Assembly (NCBI GenBank): GCA_964489425.1
Contig: CAZAYP010000040.1
Span: 1 to 54,065 of the forward strand
Length of the DNA stretch: 54,065 nucleotides
Direction: 5' to 3'
Source: CAZAYP01 sp964489425 [NCBI: uncultured Verrucomicrobiota bacterium]
Lineage (GTDB): Bacteria > Verrucomicrobiota > Kiritimatiellia > RZYC01
The first letter of the stretch is position 1, and the number at the start of each line of letters is the position of its first letter. The translations under genes were made by a program, and so were the position numbers. The notes beneath the pieces were generated by a model. It made no database searches. It had not been told where the DNA came from and worked only from the letters and a program-made list of their open reading frames with translations. This document shows positions 43,530-52,594 of this stretch, piece by piece.

Positions 43530-44513
43530 ATGAAAATATTTGTCACCGGCGGCGCCGGCTATATCGGCAGCGTGACCAGCGAGCTGTTGCTCGACGGCGG
43601 CCACGCGGTCACGATCTTCGACAACCTGGGCCGCGGGCACCGCGAGGCCCTGGACCCGCGCGCGCGGTTCATCGCGGGAGATTTGCAGGACCGGGCCGCG
43701 ATCATCAAGGCCATGGCCGAGACGCGGCCGGACGCCGTCATGCACTTTGCCGCGTTTGCCCTGGTCGGCGAATCCATGCAGTTTCCCCAGCGGTACTTTG
43801 ACAACAACGTCATCGGCGGCATCCACTTGGCCGACGCCGCGCTGGAAGCTGGCGTGGGCAAGATCATCTTCTCGTCCACTTGTGCCACCTACGGCCAGCC
43901 GGACACCCTGCCCATGACCGAGGATCTGCCCCAGCGGCCCACGAACCCGTACGGCGCGTCCAAGCTGATGCTGGAGAAGGTCCTGCTGTGGTACCAGCAG
44001 CTCAAGGGCTTGCAGCCGGTGTTCCTGCGCTACTTCAACGCTTGCGGCGCCACGGCCAAGTACGGCGAGGACCACGATCCCGAGACGCACATCATCCCGC
44101 ACCTGCTGCGGGTAGCCCTGGGCCAGGAGCAAGACTTCCAGATTTTCGGCGACGATTACCCCACCCCCGATGGCACCTGCATCCGCGACTACATCCACAT
44201 CGTGGACCTGGCCGCGGCGCACATCCTGGCGCTGCGCGAGGGCATCCAGGGCGCGTTCAACCTCGGCAGCGGCGACGGGAACTCCGTGCGCCAGGTCATC
44301 GAGACCGCCCGCGCCGTCACCGGCCACCCCATCCCGGTGCGGGTCGCCCCGCGCCGGCCCGGCGACCCGGCCCGCCTGGTGGCCTCCGCGGACAAGGCCA
44401 AGAAAGTCCTGGGCTGGCAGCCGCGCTACCCGGACCTGCGCACGATCATCCAGCACGCCTGGGACTGGCACAAGGCCCACCCCCGGGGCTATGCCGCCAG
44501 CCCCAGCCCCTGA
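43530..44513 (+). CDS. galE: UDP-glucose 4-epimerase
   Basis: 327 aa. Extended short-chain dehydrogenase fold: NAD-binding [10 protein letters not shown] at the N-terminus, catalytic Ser in [10 protein letters not shown] and the YxxxK pair in [31 protein letters not shown] and [11 protein letters not shown] are typical of GalE. It interconverts UDP-glucose and UDP-galactose for cell-surface polysaccharide. GTGCAGG lies directly before the ATG. cinA follows after 7 nt. Confidence 0.95.
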   Translation: MKIFVTGGAGYIGSVTSELLLDGGHAVTIFDNLGRGHREALDPRARFIAGDLQDRAAIIKAMAETRPDAVMHFAAFALVGESMQFPQRYFDNNVIGGIHLADAALEAGVGKIIFSSTCATYGQPDTLPMTEDLPQRPTNPYGASKLMLEKVLLWYQQLKGLQPVFLRYFNACGATAKYGEDHDPETHIIPHLLRVALGQEQDFQIFGDDYPTPDGTCIRDYIHIVDLAAAHILALREGIQGAFNLGSGDGNSVRQVIETARAVTGHPIPVRVAPRRPGDPARLVASADKAKKVLGWQPRYPDLRTIIQHAWDWHKAHPRGYAASPSP

Positions 44514-44520
44514 CGCTCCC

Positions 44521-45768
44521 GTGAATTTAGAACTCGAACTGATCACCACCGGCAGCGAACTGCTGAACGGCCGCTCGCTGAACACCCACGCCCGGACGCT
44601 GGCCCGCGCCCTGCAGGGCACCGGCTTCCGCCTGGGCCGCGACACCACCGTGCCCGACGCCATCGCGACGATCCGCCGCGTGCTGGAGGAAGCCCTCGGC
44701 CGCGTGCCGGTGGTGGTGGTCAGCGGCGGCCTGGGGCCGACGAGCGACGATATCACGCGCGACGCCGTGGCCCAGTTGCTCGACCGGACCATCCTCATGG
44801 ATGAGGCCGCGCGCGCGCATATCCGGGAGCTGTCTGCCCAGCGCGGGCTGGACTGCTCCGCGGCCCGGCAGCGGCAGGCCCTGGTGGTCGAAGGCGCCAC
44901 GGTCCTGGCCAACACGCGGGGCGCCGCGCCCGGCGAGCGCCTGGAGTACCAGGGCAAAACCATCTTCCTGCTGCCCGGTCCCGCCTGGGAGTTCGAGCAG
45001 ATCCTGGCCGACCACGTGTTGCCCTGGCTGCGCACCCAGGCCGGCCAACCAGCCGCCCCGGTCGAGCGCATCTTCATGGTGTGCATGGCCGAGTCCGACA
45101 TCATGACCCGCATGGCCGCGGCCGGATTTCCCCCCGCGGGCATCGAGCTGGGCTGGTGCGCGGCTCCCGGCCGCGTGGAACTGCGCCTGTCCGCGCCCGG
45201 CCAGGACCCGGCGGTTTTGGACGCGGCGGCGCGCGCCGTGCCAGGCATCCTGGGTCCGGCGGTGTTTGCCGATTACCGGGCGGAGATGGAGGAGGTGGTC
45301 GGCCAACGGCTCGCGCGAATGGGCGCCACGCTGGCCACGGCCGAGTCCTGCACCGGCGGGCTGCTGGGGCACCTGCTCACGAGCGTCAGCGGCAGCTCGG
45401 CCTACTACCTGGGCGGAGTGATCACCTACAGCAACGAGAGCAAGATCAAGGAGCTGGGCATCAGCCCGGTGGACCTCTCGCGCCACGGGGCAGTCAGCGA
45501 GCCCGTGGCGCGCCACATGGCCGCGGGCGTGCGGCGGCGGTTCAACGCCACGTACGGCCTGAGCGTCACCGGCATCGCCGGACCGACCGGCGGCACCCCG
45601 GCCAAGCCGGTGGGCCTGGTTTACATCAGCGTGGCCACGCCCGAGCGGATTATGGTTGAAGAGCAACGCTGGGGCCCGATCGATCGCTCGCTCGTACAGC
45701 AACTGAGCGCGCGGGCCGCGATGAACCTGCTGCGCCTGGCCCTGCCCCCGGACCGCGCCCAGGGCTGA
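44521..45768 (+). CDS. cinA: CinA-like nicotinamide-nucleotide amidase / ADP-ribose pyrophosphatase
   Basis: 415 aa from a GTG at 44521; an upstream extension overlaps galE and is not conserved. The N-terminal COG1058 domain has ELITTGSELLNGRSLNTH and SGGLGPTSDDITRDAVA. The C-terminal deamidase (PncC) domain has TAESCTGGLLGHLLTSVSGS, YYLGGVITYSNESKI, HGAVSEPVARHMA and GIAGPTGGTPAKPVGLVYI. Such enzymes salvage NMN by deamidation to NaMN and cleave ADP-ribose. Length is normal for the two-domain form. Confidence 0.95.
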   Translation: MNLELELITTGSELLNGRSLNTHARTLARALQGTGFRLGRDTTVPDAIATIRRVLEEALGRVPVVVVSGGLGPTSDDITRDAVAQLLDRTILMDEAARAHIRELSAQRGLDCSAARQRQALVVEGATVLANTRGAAPGERLEYQGKTIFLLPGPAWEFEQILADHVLPWLRTQAGQPAAPVERIFMVCMAESDIMTRMAAAGFPPAGIELGWCAAPGRVELRLSAPGQDPAVLDAAARAVPGILGPAVFADYRAEMEEVVGQRLARMGATLATAESCTGGLLGHLLTSVSGSSAYYLGGVITYSNESKIKELGISPVDLSRHGAVSEPVARHMAAGVRRRFNATYGLSVTGIAGPTGGTPAKPVGLVYISVATPERIMVEEQRWGPIDRSLVQQLSARAAMNLLRLALPPDRAQG

Positions 45769-45995
45769 TACCACTTTTGCATGAGAATTCGGTACTTATA
45801 GCGTTTTGCAGAATAGTTGTGCGGAAAGACCGGACGGCTCACGGGGACCGTTCGGTTGATCCGGGAGTGCGAGGGCGGCGCGGTCCCCAGCACCAGCCTC
45901 TGCTGGCCGCATCCTCACTGGTTCCTTTCACCAGAGCCGGCCGCGCGGCCGGCGACAGCCTCCCCCACCGGGCCAGCCCCACCGCCCCTGAAGCG
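45769..45995. other. Intergenic region between convergent cinA and the beta-helix gene
   Basis: 227 bp without a gene. It contains a perfect 18-bp palindrome GCCGGCCGCGCGGCCGGC (45937-45954). There is no T-run, so termination here is uncertain. Nothing else recognised. Confidence 0.5.
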
Positions 45996-48434
45996 TTATT
46001 CCATTACCTTCAGCCGGATGAAGAAGCTGGTGTTGGTGCCGAGCGGGATGGTGGTTTCGACGAACCGCATCACAAGGTCGTCCGGCAGGGGCGTGGCCGT
46101 TTCCGCCACCCCCGCCAGGTTGGACCAGGCGGCCAGGTTCCATGAGCGTTGCAGCACGCCGGTAGCGCTGTCCAGGTGGGCGCGGCGCTGGTGCCCGATG
46201 ACCAAGGCGTCCGCGGCCGGGTCGTACCGGCAGGCGATGCCCGGACGCGCGTCCGGCACGTCGGGATCGAGGTTGTAATAATACTCCGCGAAATTCGGCA
46301 GGCCGTCCTGGTCCGGGTCGGCCGCGGGCAGGAGATTGGTGCCGGCGATGGCGGTCCAGGCCATCCAGTTGGTGAAATTGATAATGCCGTAATCGGTGGC
46401 CAGGAAACAGGCCGGCAGGCTGGCCGGCGGCGGGCTGGCGGCGAGCAGGACCACGCTGCGGAAGGGATCGATGCCCACGGTGTTTGAGACGGCGGCTCCC
46501 TGCAAGCTCTGCCAGGTGACATTGGTCGGCAGCGGGAAATCCACGGCTGACTCGGTGTCGTTGATGAAGAGGAAACCCGCGCCCTGGATGTTGGTCGGCG
46601 CCGGGTCGGCCCAGGCAGGCTCGGTGGCCTGCCAGGCGCCGATGGTGAAGACCTGGCGGAGCGAGTTCCAGACCAGGTCCTGGCCGTTGGTGGTGAGGAA
46701 GGTGGTCCCGCGCATGACGCCGTAATTCACGTCGAAGTTGGTGTATACTTGAAACAGCAGGCCGTGATCGTTGGTCATGGCCCAGGATGCCAGGTTCTGG
46801 TAGTTGGTGGTCTGCCACGGCCGCGGGCCAATCCCGAGCAGGTTGCCCTGGATGTCGTGCTCCTCGTTGGTGCGGTTGCCGCCGAACTCGTCCTCGCCGT
46901 AGCCCAGGGCGATCCCGGCCAGGCGGTTGGCGAAGAAGACATTGGTGTACACTTTGCAGTGGATGTTATTGGGCAGGAACAGGCCGTTGCCGCCGCTGCC
47001 GAACACGGTGTTGGCAATGATCTCGGAATCGCGCAGGTTGTACAGGAACTCCGTCCAAATCCCATGCCCGAGCGGCGTCCAGGGCTGGGAAGAGTCGAGG
47101 TCGCCCTCGGTATTCAGAACAATGTTTTCGACAATGTAGTTGGTCTGCCCATAGCAGTAAATGGCGCCGCCGTCATTGAGGGTCGCCATGCAGCCGGACA
47201 GGACGTTGCGCTCGGCCCGCTGGCGGTCGGCGCCGAGGAGGATCCCGGCATACCCGGACCCGTGGACGCGGTTGTAGCGCACGCGGACGCCGTGGTCGCC
47301 CTCCTGCCCGTTGGAGATGTAGATGCCGATCGCATGAGTCGGGCCGCTGCCGCCCAGGCCCGGCACGGTGCCAATCCGTTCGAGCTGGTTGTATTCCATC
47401 ACCGTGCCGCCGGCGCCGGCGAAGTTTTCGTTCCACAAGATGCCGTCATTCAGGATGTCGCGGATACGGCAGTACTCGATGCGTGTGCCCGAGGCGCCCC
47501 AGATCCCGGTGATGCCGGTGTCGCCGCAATGCTCGACCAGGCAGCCGCGGACCGTGCTGCTGGAGGTCACCTTGAGGCCATCGTCGGTATAGTGCCGCAC
47601 GGCGACCCGCTCCAGGGTGCAACCCGCGAGCGCGAGGCCCTGGGTCTGCCAGGCGCATTCCACGACCATGGCCGTGGCCGCCGCACCCGCGGGCGGGTAA
47701 AGGTAAAGCCAGCCGCCGGCGCTGTCCCAGTACCACTCGCCCGGCGCGTCCAGTTCGAGGAGGGTGTTGTCGATGTAGAATCCGCTGTTGATGCCGATGT
47801 CGCCCGGGATGGCCGTGGTCCCGCCCAGGGCGAGCGCGCCCAGCCCGTTGTCGTTGGTGATTGGCCGGGTCTCGTACCACCAGCTCCACTTGCGCCAACG
47901 GACCTGGGCGCCAACCCAGCGGCCCGGCGCGGCGCCGGGATGGTTGGTCAGGGCCGCGTCGAAAACCAGGTCGTCCGTGGTGCCCGGGTCGGTGCGCAGC
48001 CAGGCGGCGTCCGGGTAGCGGGCCAGGGTGGCGCGGGCACCGTCCACGTAGACCTGCTGGATGGGCGTGCCGGGCGCGATGGCGGCGCGCTGGACATTGG
48101 TGTTGGAAGCCCACGGGGTGAAATTCGAGGCCACCAGGCTACCCGCGAGCGCTGGCAGGGGCTCGGCCGGGTCGCCGTACGAGGCCAGCCGCTCGCCGCT
48201 GGTCAGCGCCAGGCCGCCCTCGCGGAAGACGCTCCCGCGCTGGAGGAAAACCGTGTCGCCGCTGCCAGCCCGGCCGAGCGCGTACGCCACCGTGGCCCAC
48301 GGCTGCACCATGCTCCCGGGATTGGCGTTGTCGCCGCCGTTGGCGACGTAGGAGTCGGCTGCAAGCAGCAAGCCGGGGCAGGTCTGAAAAATGATCAACC
48401 CCGCAACCACCCGGACAAATCGTGCGCGCTTCAT
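45996..48434 (-). CDS. Secreted right-handed parallel beta-helix protein
   Basis: 812 aa. GGAGG precedes the ATG, and the signal peptide ends LLLAADSY. The opening SYVANGGDNANPGSMVQPWAT and VAYALGRAGSGDTVFLQRGS match pectate-lyase-like/DUF1565 beta-helix proteins. The central region (about 260-520) has helix coils rich in N, G and aliphatic residues, e.g. GCLVEHCGDTGITG, VRVRYNRVHGSGYAGI and IIANTVFGSGGNGLFLPNN. A C-terminal module (DPDQDGLPNFAEYYYNLDP) contains a calcium-binding type repeat, followed by a WNLAAWSNL segment typical of PVC secreted proteins. Probably a polysaccharide lyase or hydrolase; catalytic residues cannot be assigned. It lies 13 nt downstream of the FG-GAP gene, same operon. 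Confidence 0.87.
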   Translation of the reverse strand: MKRARFVRVVAGLIIFQTCPGLLLAADSYVANGGDNANPGSMVQPWATVAYALGRAGSGDTVFLQRGSVFREGGLALTSGERLASYGDPAEPLPALAGSLVASNFTPWASNTNVQRAAIAPGTPIQQVYVDGARATLARYPDAAWLRTDPGTTDDLVFDAALTNHPGAAPGRWVGAQVRWRKWSWWYETRPITNDNGLGALALGGTTAIPGDIGINSGFYIDNTLLELDAPGEWYWDSAGGWLYLYPPAGAAATAMVVECAWQTQGLALAGCTLERVAVRHYTDDGLKVTSSSTVRGCLVEHCGDTGITGIWGASGTRIEYCRIRDILNDGILWNENFAGAGGTVMEYNQLERIGTVPGLGGSGPTHAIGIYISNGQEGDHGVRVRYNRVHGSGYAGILLGADRQRAERNVLSGCMATLNDGGAIYCYGQTNYIVENIVLNTEGDLDSSQPWTPLGHGIWTEFLYNLRDSEIIANTVFGSGGNGLFLPNNIHCKVYTNVFFANRLAGIALGYGEDEFGGNRTNEEHDIQGNLLGIGPRPWQTTNYQNLASWAMTNDHGLLFQVYTNFDVNYGVMRGTTFLTTNGQDLVWNSLRQVFTIGAWQATEPAWADPAPTNIQGAGFLFINDTESAVDFPLPTNVTWQSLQGAAVSNTVGIDPFRSVVLLAASPPPASLPACFLATDYGIINFTNWMAWTAIAGTNLLPAADPDQDGLPNFAEYYYNLDPDVPDARPGIACRYDPAADALVIGHQRRAHLDSATGVLQRSWNLAAWSNLAGVAETATPLPDDLVMRFVETTIPLGTNTSFFIRLKVME

Positions 48435-48447
48435 GCCGAGCCTCCGG

Positions 48448-51400
48448 TCAAAACAACAGGATCCACCAGGGCGGGAACCCGCTGCCGCCGCGCGGGCCGG
48501 CGTTGCCGGCCTGGGCGTGGAGGGTGCGCCAGGGCCCGTGCGCCGGCGTCAGCGGCGCGCAGGCGGTGAAGGGCGCGTAGAGCAGCCGGGCGCGCCAATG
48601 GTACAGGCCCTGGGCCGCGAGGGTGTTGACCACGACGGTCACGGGCGCGCCGGCCGCGCCCGTCGGCGTGGCGGTCCACTCGCCGGCGGTGGCCTGGAGC
48701 GTGCCGGCGGCGCCGAACGGCCGGCCGGCCGGCACGGCCTGCACCTGGAGCTTGACGCGCGCCCGGCCAAAGGGCGCAAAGCCGTTCATGCGCGCGCGGA
48801 AGAGGTTGCCGCCCGCGCTCCGCCCCCACGGCGCGAGCGGCTGGTCGGTGCCGTACTGGAGCGCCTGCAGCCGCGCGCTGCGGCCGCTGCCGAGCCAGTT
48901 GCCGGAATAGAAGTAGAGCTTGCCCGTGCCGTTAGTCCAACTCGGCGCGGCGGTGACCAGGTCGGCAAAGCCATCGCCCGTGATGTCGCCGGCCCCGGCC
49001 ACGGCCAGGCCGTAACTATCCATGTTGTTTTCGCCCGTGTCGGTCCAGGACGCATAGTTCACGAGGCTGAAATTGGCGCTGCCACAAAACAGGTACATGC
49101 AACCCCGCCACCCGCCGGCGGGGTAACCAACCGCGCCCACGAGCACGTCCGCGAACCCATCGCCGTTGACATCGCCCGCGCCCGCCACCGAATAGCCGAA
49201 CGCGTCGCCGGCCGCCGTGCCCGTGAATCTCCAGGCGGGGTTGGTGGCCGTGCCGGTCACGCCGGCGGCGCTGCCGTAATAGGCATAGGCCCGGCCCACG
49301 CGGTTGCTGGGATAGCCCGGCGCGCCGACCAGCACGTCGTCGAACCCGTCGCCGTTGATGTCGCCGGCGCCGGCCACGGAGCGGCCGTACAGGTCGTCGT
49401 CCCGTTGGCCCTCTGAACTCCAGGCCGGTTGGGTGGCGGTGCCCTGCAGGCCGGCGGCGCTGCCCTCAAACACATAGGCCTTGCCCCGGTACTTGGGCGG
49501 TGGGCTGGCCCGGCTGGGGCGGACGTAATGCCAGGCGCCGACGAGGATGTCGGCGAACCCGTCGCCGTTCACGTCGCCCGCGCCCGCCACCGTGTCGCCA
49601 AACAGGTCGCTGGTGGTTTCGCCGAGCGCGTACCAGGCCGGCTGGGCCGCGGAGCCGGACACGCCGGCCGGGCTGCCGTGAAAGGCGTAAACCTTGAACC
49701 GGAACGCGGAGCCGCCGCCGCGCCCGATGGAGAAAAAGCCCTGACCCGCGGCGAGGATGTCGGCATAGCCATCGCCATTGACATCGCCCACGCCCGCCAC
49801 GGCCTTGCCGAAGAAGCTGTTGGAGGCTTCGCCGATCGCGCACCAGGTGGCGTGGTCCGCCCCGTGGTTGGTGATGCCGGCGGGGCTGCCGTGGAAGACA
49901 TAGACCTTGCCCGCGTAAGCGCCCCCGCTGTTGTAATTCTGCGCGCCCACCAGGATATCGTCGTACCCGTCGCCGTTGACATCGCCGGCGGCGACCGCCG
50001 CCGTGCCAAACCCGTCGCCGGTATTTTCGCCCGTGGCCGACCAGGCCGGCGCGGCCGGGGACCCGACCAGGTTCGTGGCGGTGCCATGGAAGACGTAGAC
50101 TTTGCCGCGGCCGTTATCGTACCGGCTTGCGCTGACCAGCAGGTCGCCGTACCCGTCGCCGTTGACATCGCCCGCGGACATGGCCGGACAGCCCAGGCCA
50201 TCGGCGGCGTGTTCGCCGGTCATGGTCTTGGGAGACGCGTTGGGCAAGGCCGTGTAGCCGTAGTAAATCATGGCCTGGCCGCGCTTTTCGCCACCCGAAT
50301 AGCCATAGGCGCCCAGGACGACATCGCCCAACCCGTCGCCGTCCACGTCACCGGCCGGCCCGAGCCCGGATCCCAGGCAGTCGCCGGCCGTCGCGCCGTT
50401 CAGGGTCCAGTTCGCATCCGTCGCGTAGGTCCCGAAGAGCCCGTTGGCGGTACCTCGGAAGACGTAGATCTTGCCGCGCTTGGTCCCGCCGGGATAGTCA
50501 TTGGCGCCCACCAGGACATCGGCATACCCGTCGCCGTTCATGTCGCCGACGCCGGCCACCGTGTAGCCAAACAAGTCGTTGGCATTTTCACCCGTGATCA
50601 TGGTTTGGCCGAGGCTGCCTTTATCGCCCTTGCTCGTGGCGTACCCGTAAGTCATATAGATCCGCCCCTGGTTTGCGCCCGCTTTGTAGTGCGGGGCGCC
50701 CACCACGACATCGGCATAGCCGTCGCCGTTCAGATCGCCGGGTCCGGCCACGCTGTAGCCGAAGAAATCATTGTTCGTTGTGCCCGCCATGATGAGGGGC
50801 GCCGCCGCCGCGCTGGGCGCCGTGATGCCGGCGGCGCTGCCGCGATAAAGATAGGCGCGCCCGCGGTTGCCGCTCCATTTGTACGCCCCCACGAGGACAT
50901 CGTCGTACCCATCGCCATTCATGTCGCCCGCGCCGGCCACGGCAAAGCCATAATCATCCGCGACGTGTTCGCCGGGCACTTTCCAGTTGGCGGCCGCCGC
51001 GCTGGCCGCGGCCGGCCCGGACGCGCCGCCATGGAATACGTAGGTTTTGCCCTGCCCGCCATTGTAAAGGAAAGCCCCAACCACGATGTCCGCGTAGCCG
51101 TCGCCATTGACGTCGCCCGCGGCCGCCGCGGCATGGCCCAGCCAATCCCACGGGTTCTCGCCCCGCACGCTCCAGCCCGGGCTGGCGGCCGTGCCGGTGA
51201 TGCCGTTGGCGCTGCCGTAGAAAAGATAGAGTTTGCCGCGGTTGGTGGAATAGCCGTAGGCGCCGACCATGAGGTCGCCGTAGCCGTCGCCGTTGACGTC
51301 GCCTGCGGCCGTGGCCGCGTAGCCGAAGCGGTCGTCCAGCGCCTCGCCCATGGCGCTCCAGGCCGGCTGGGCCGTCGTGCCCTTGAGGCCGTTGGTCGCG

Positions 51401-51843
51401 CCGTGGAAAACATAGACCTTGCCGCGCGCGCCGCCGTAGCCGGGCGCGCCGACGACCGCGTCGCCCTGGCCGTCGCCGTTCACGTCGCCCGCGCCGGTCA
51501 CGGCATAGCCAAACGCGTCATCCGGATATTCGCCTTGGGCGGCCCACGGCCCGCCACCCTGCTTGCCGGCCGGCAGGGCGCCATCCGCCGCCTGGATTTG
51601 CGCCGCCAGGCCGGGGGCCAGCGCGGGCGGCGGCTGGGCGCCGGAGGAGACCGCCAGCAGGGCCGCGGCCACGGGCGGCAGGATTTTCCAAGCATTGGAA
51701 AACCACCCCGGCCGGCGGCCACCCTCCTTAAAAAGGAGGAGAGCCGGAAGCCGGTTTTCCAAACATTGGAAAATATTTGACGCCTTTTTCCAAACATTGG
51801 AAAACCACAAACCGCCCTCGCGAAAAGCCAGGAACAGGTGCAT
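48448..51843 (-). CDS. Very large FG-GAP repeat protein (14 repeats)
   Basis: 1131 aa from the ATG at 51843, chosen because GGAGG lies 5 nt upstream; other in-frame ATGs at 51891, 51864 and 51855 lack it. Residues 1-55 contain three translated copies of the 19-bp palindrome (FSNVWK, FQCLEN, FSNAWK), then a signal-like hydrophobic stretch (PPVAAALLAVSSGAQ). From about residue 100, fourteen FG-GAP repeats of about 62 aa follow, each with a calcium loop such as AGDVNGDGYADVLVG and a YVFHG-type strand; fourteen would make two seven-bladed propellers. A distinct C-terminal domain (about 990-1131) ends PPWWILLF. Extracellular; probably adhesion. Confidence 0.85.
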   Translation of the reverse strand: MHLFLAFREGGLWFSNVWKKASNIFQCLENRLPALLLFKEGGRRPGWFSNAWKILPPVAAALLAVSSGAQPPPALAPGLAAQIQAADGALPAGKQGGGPWAAQGEYPDDAFGYAVTGAGDVNGDGQGDAVVGAPGYGGARGKVYVFHGATNGLKGTTAQPAWSAMGEALDDRFGYAATAAGDVNGDGYGDLMVGAYGYSTNRGKLYLFYGSANGITGTAASPGWSVRGENPWDWLGHAAAAAGDVNGDGYADIVVGAFLYNGGQGKTYVFHGGASGPAAASAAAANWKVPGEHVADDYGFAVAGAGDMNGDGYDDVLVGAYKWSGNRGRAYLYRGSAAGITAPSAAAAPLIMAGTTNNDFFGYSVAGPGDLNGDGYADVVVGAPHYKAGANQGRIYMTYGYATSKGDKGSLGQTMITGENANDLFGYTVAGVGDMNGDGYADVLVGANDYPGGTKRGKIYVFRGTANGLFGTYATDANWTLNGATAGDCLGSGLGPAGDVDGDGLGDVVLGAYGYSGGEKRGQAMIYYGYTALPNASPKTMTGEHAADGLGCPAMSAGDVNGDGYGDLLVSASRYDNGRGKVYVFHGTATNLVGSPAAPAWSATGENTGDGFGTAAVAAGDVNGDGYDDILVGAQNYNSGGAYAGKVYVFHGSPAGITNHGADHATWCAIGEASNSFFGKAVAGVGDVNGDGYADILAAGQGFFSIGRGGGSAFRFKVYAFHGSPAGVSGSAAQPAWYALGETTSDLFGDTVAGAGDVNGDGFADILVGAWHYVRPSRASPPPKYRGKAYVFEGSAAGLQGTATQPAWSSEGQRDDDLYGRSVAGAGDINGDGFDDVLVGAPGYPSNRVGRAYAYYGSAAGVTGTATNPAWRFTGTAAGDAFGYSVAGAGDVNGDGFADVLVGAVGYPAGGWRGCMYLFCGSANFSLVNYASWTDTGENNMDSYGLAVAGAGDITGDGFADLVTAAPSWTNGTGKLYFYSGNWLGSGRSARLQALQYGTDQPLAPWGRSAGGNLFRARMNGFAPFGRARVKLQVQAVPAGRPFGAAGTLQATAGEWTATPTGAAGAPVTVVVNTLAAQGLYHWRARLLYAPFTACAPLTPAHGPWRTLHAQAGNAGPRGGSGFPPWWILLF
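51684..51804 (-). repeat. Three copies of the TTTTCCAATGHTTGGAAAA palindrome
   Basis: Copies at 51684-51702, 51755-51773 and 51786-51804, each with perfect TTTTCCAA/TTGGAAAA arms and a 3-nt centre (GCA, ACA, ACA on the plus strand; TGC, TGT, TGT on the minus). Their orientation is opposite to the copies at 29521-29569. They lie inside the coding start of the FG-GAP gene. Confidence 0.92.
51701..51743. repeat. Second repeat family, copy A
   Basis: Starts AACCACCCCGGCCGGCGGCC and contains a perfect hairpin CCTCCTT-AAA-AAGGAGG (51723-51739). It abuts the palindrome at 51684-51702. About 44 bp with one degenerate partner at 52070-52113. Confidence 0.7.
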
Positions 51844-51920
51844 GCTCACCTCCATGGCTGTCATTATGGCGGCGGGCCGGCCATTTTTCAAGAAAAAAAG
51901 CGCCGGCGGCGCGGCCGCGA

Positions 51921-52010
51921 TCAGGCGTTTGTGAAATCGACCAGCTCAAACGGGAACCGCGCCGCGTACCGCTTCCCGAGCGCCACGACGACCTTCCTGA
52001 GCGCGTCCGA
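51921..52010 (-). pseudogene. Possible remnant: C-terminal end of a lost gene
   Basis: The minus-strand frame ends DALRKVVVALGKRYAARFPF then ELVDFTNA and a TGA, with the strong GC3 bias of real coding sequence in this genome. Further upstream the same frame reads through repeat copy B and becomes low-complexity, as expected if a repeat replaced the rest of the gene. No family recognised; chance is not excluded. Confidence 0.3.
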
Positions 52011-52069
52011 AGGGGGGGGCGGTTGATCCGGGTTCCACCCACCGTGATATCGGGGCGCAGACCATCCAC

Positions 52070-52113
52070 AACCACCCCGGCCTGCGGCCACCCCTCCGTG
52101 CAAAGCAGGGGAG
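52070..52113. repeat. Second repeat family, copy B
   Basis: Starts AACCACCCCGGCCTGCGGCC and continues CACCCCTCC, then a diverged core and GGGGAG. It aligns with copy A over about 44 bp, with most differences in the hairpin core. Confidence 0.65.
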
Positions 52114-52181
52114 CTCGTATGCCTGTTCGCATGCGGAAATGGCATGCGGTCTTGCGCCGGCGATCCGGCCACTGGAAAAAC

Positions 52182-52215
52182 AAAAGACCACCAAGCCGAG
52201 GCCTGGTGGTCTTTT
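52182..52215 (-). terminator. Rho-independent terminator of the HU gene
   Basis: AAAAGACCACCA (52182-52193) pairs perfectly with TGGTGGTCTTTT (52204-52215) around a 10-nt loop. The A and T ends give U-runs in both directions, so it may work bidirectionally. It starts 18 nt past the HU stop. Confidence 0.88.
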
Positions 52216-52233
52216 GGTATCAGCCAACTTCAA

Positions 52234-52527
52234 TTATGCCTGGGGCAGGATCGCATCCTTGGCCGCTTTGGCCACGCGGAACTTCACGACCTTCTTGGCC
52301 TTGATCTTGATGGCTTCGCCCGTCTGCGGGTTCCGGCCCATGCGGGCTTTCCGTTGCACCAGCAAAAGCTTGCCCAGCCCGGGGATGGTAAAGCCGACCT
52401 TGGCGCCCTTGTACGCCATGTCAACCAGCGCGGTCAGGATGGCGCCCGCCTGCTTTTTAGAAACCTCGCCGACTTCCGCCAGCGCGGCCACGATCTGCGA
52501 CTTCGTCATTGGTTTTCCTGCTGCCAT
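52234..52527 (-). CDS. hup: HU-family DNA-binding protein
   Basis: 97 aa. MTKSQIVAALAEVGEVSKKQ is the dimerising helical start. VGFTIPGLGKLLLVQRKARM and GRNPQTGEAIKIKAKKVVKF carry the DNA-bending beta-arm (RNPQTG with its Pro). Compacts the nucleoid. AAGGAGG lies 9 nt before the ATG at 52527. A second in-frame ATG at residue 7 would give the classical start. Divergent from gyrB, with its own terminator. Confidence 0.95.
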   Translation of the reverse strand: MAAGKPMTKSQIVAALAEVGEVSKKQAGAILTALVDMAYKGAKVGFTIPGLGKLLLVQRKARMGRNPQTGEAIKIKAKKVVKFRVAKAAKDAILPQA

Positions 52528-52594
52528 GAGTGCGATCCTCCTTCGTTTGGTTGTTTTCTCTTACGACAGCCTACCTCTAGCTTCCGAGTTCGCG

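Larger units (their letters stand above)
51844..52233. other. Repeat-rich region between the FG-GAP gene and the HU gene
   Basis: 390 bp with no confident intact gene. It holds the promoter and leader of the FG-GAP gene, a minus-strand frame that looks like the tail of a lost gene (51921-52010), copy B of the second repeat family (52070-52113), and the HU terminator. Confidence 0.6.

Noticed and set aside
45937-45954. Palindrome GCCGGCCGCGCGGCCGGC as a regulatory operator
   Set aside because: Lies between convergent genes where no promoter is expected; GC-only palindromes are frequent at this composition.
45841-52033. Shared 13-mer CGGTTGATCCGGG at about 45.85 kb and 52.02 kb
   Set aside because: Several 13-mer matches are expected by chance in 54 kb of biased DNA, and the flanks do not align.
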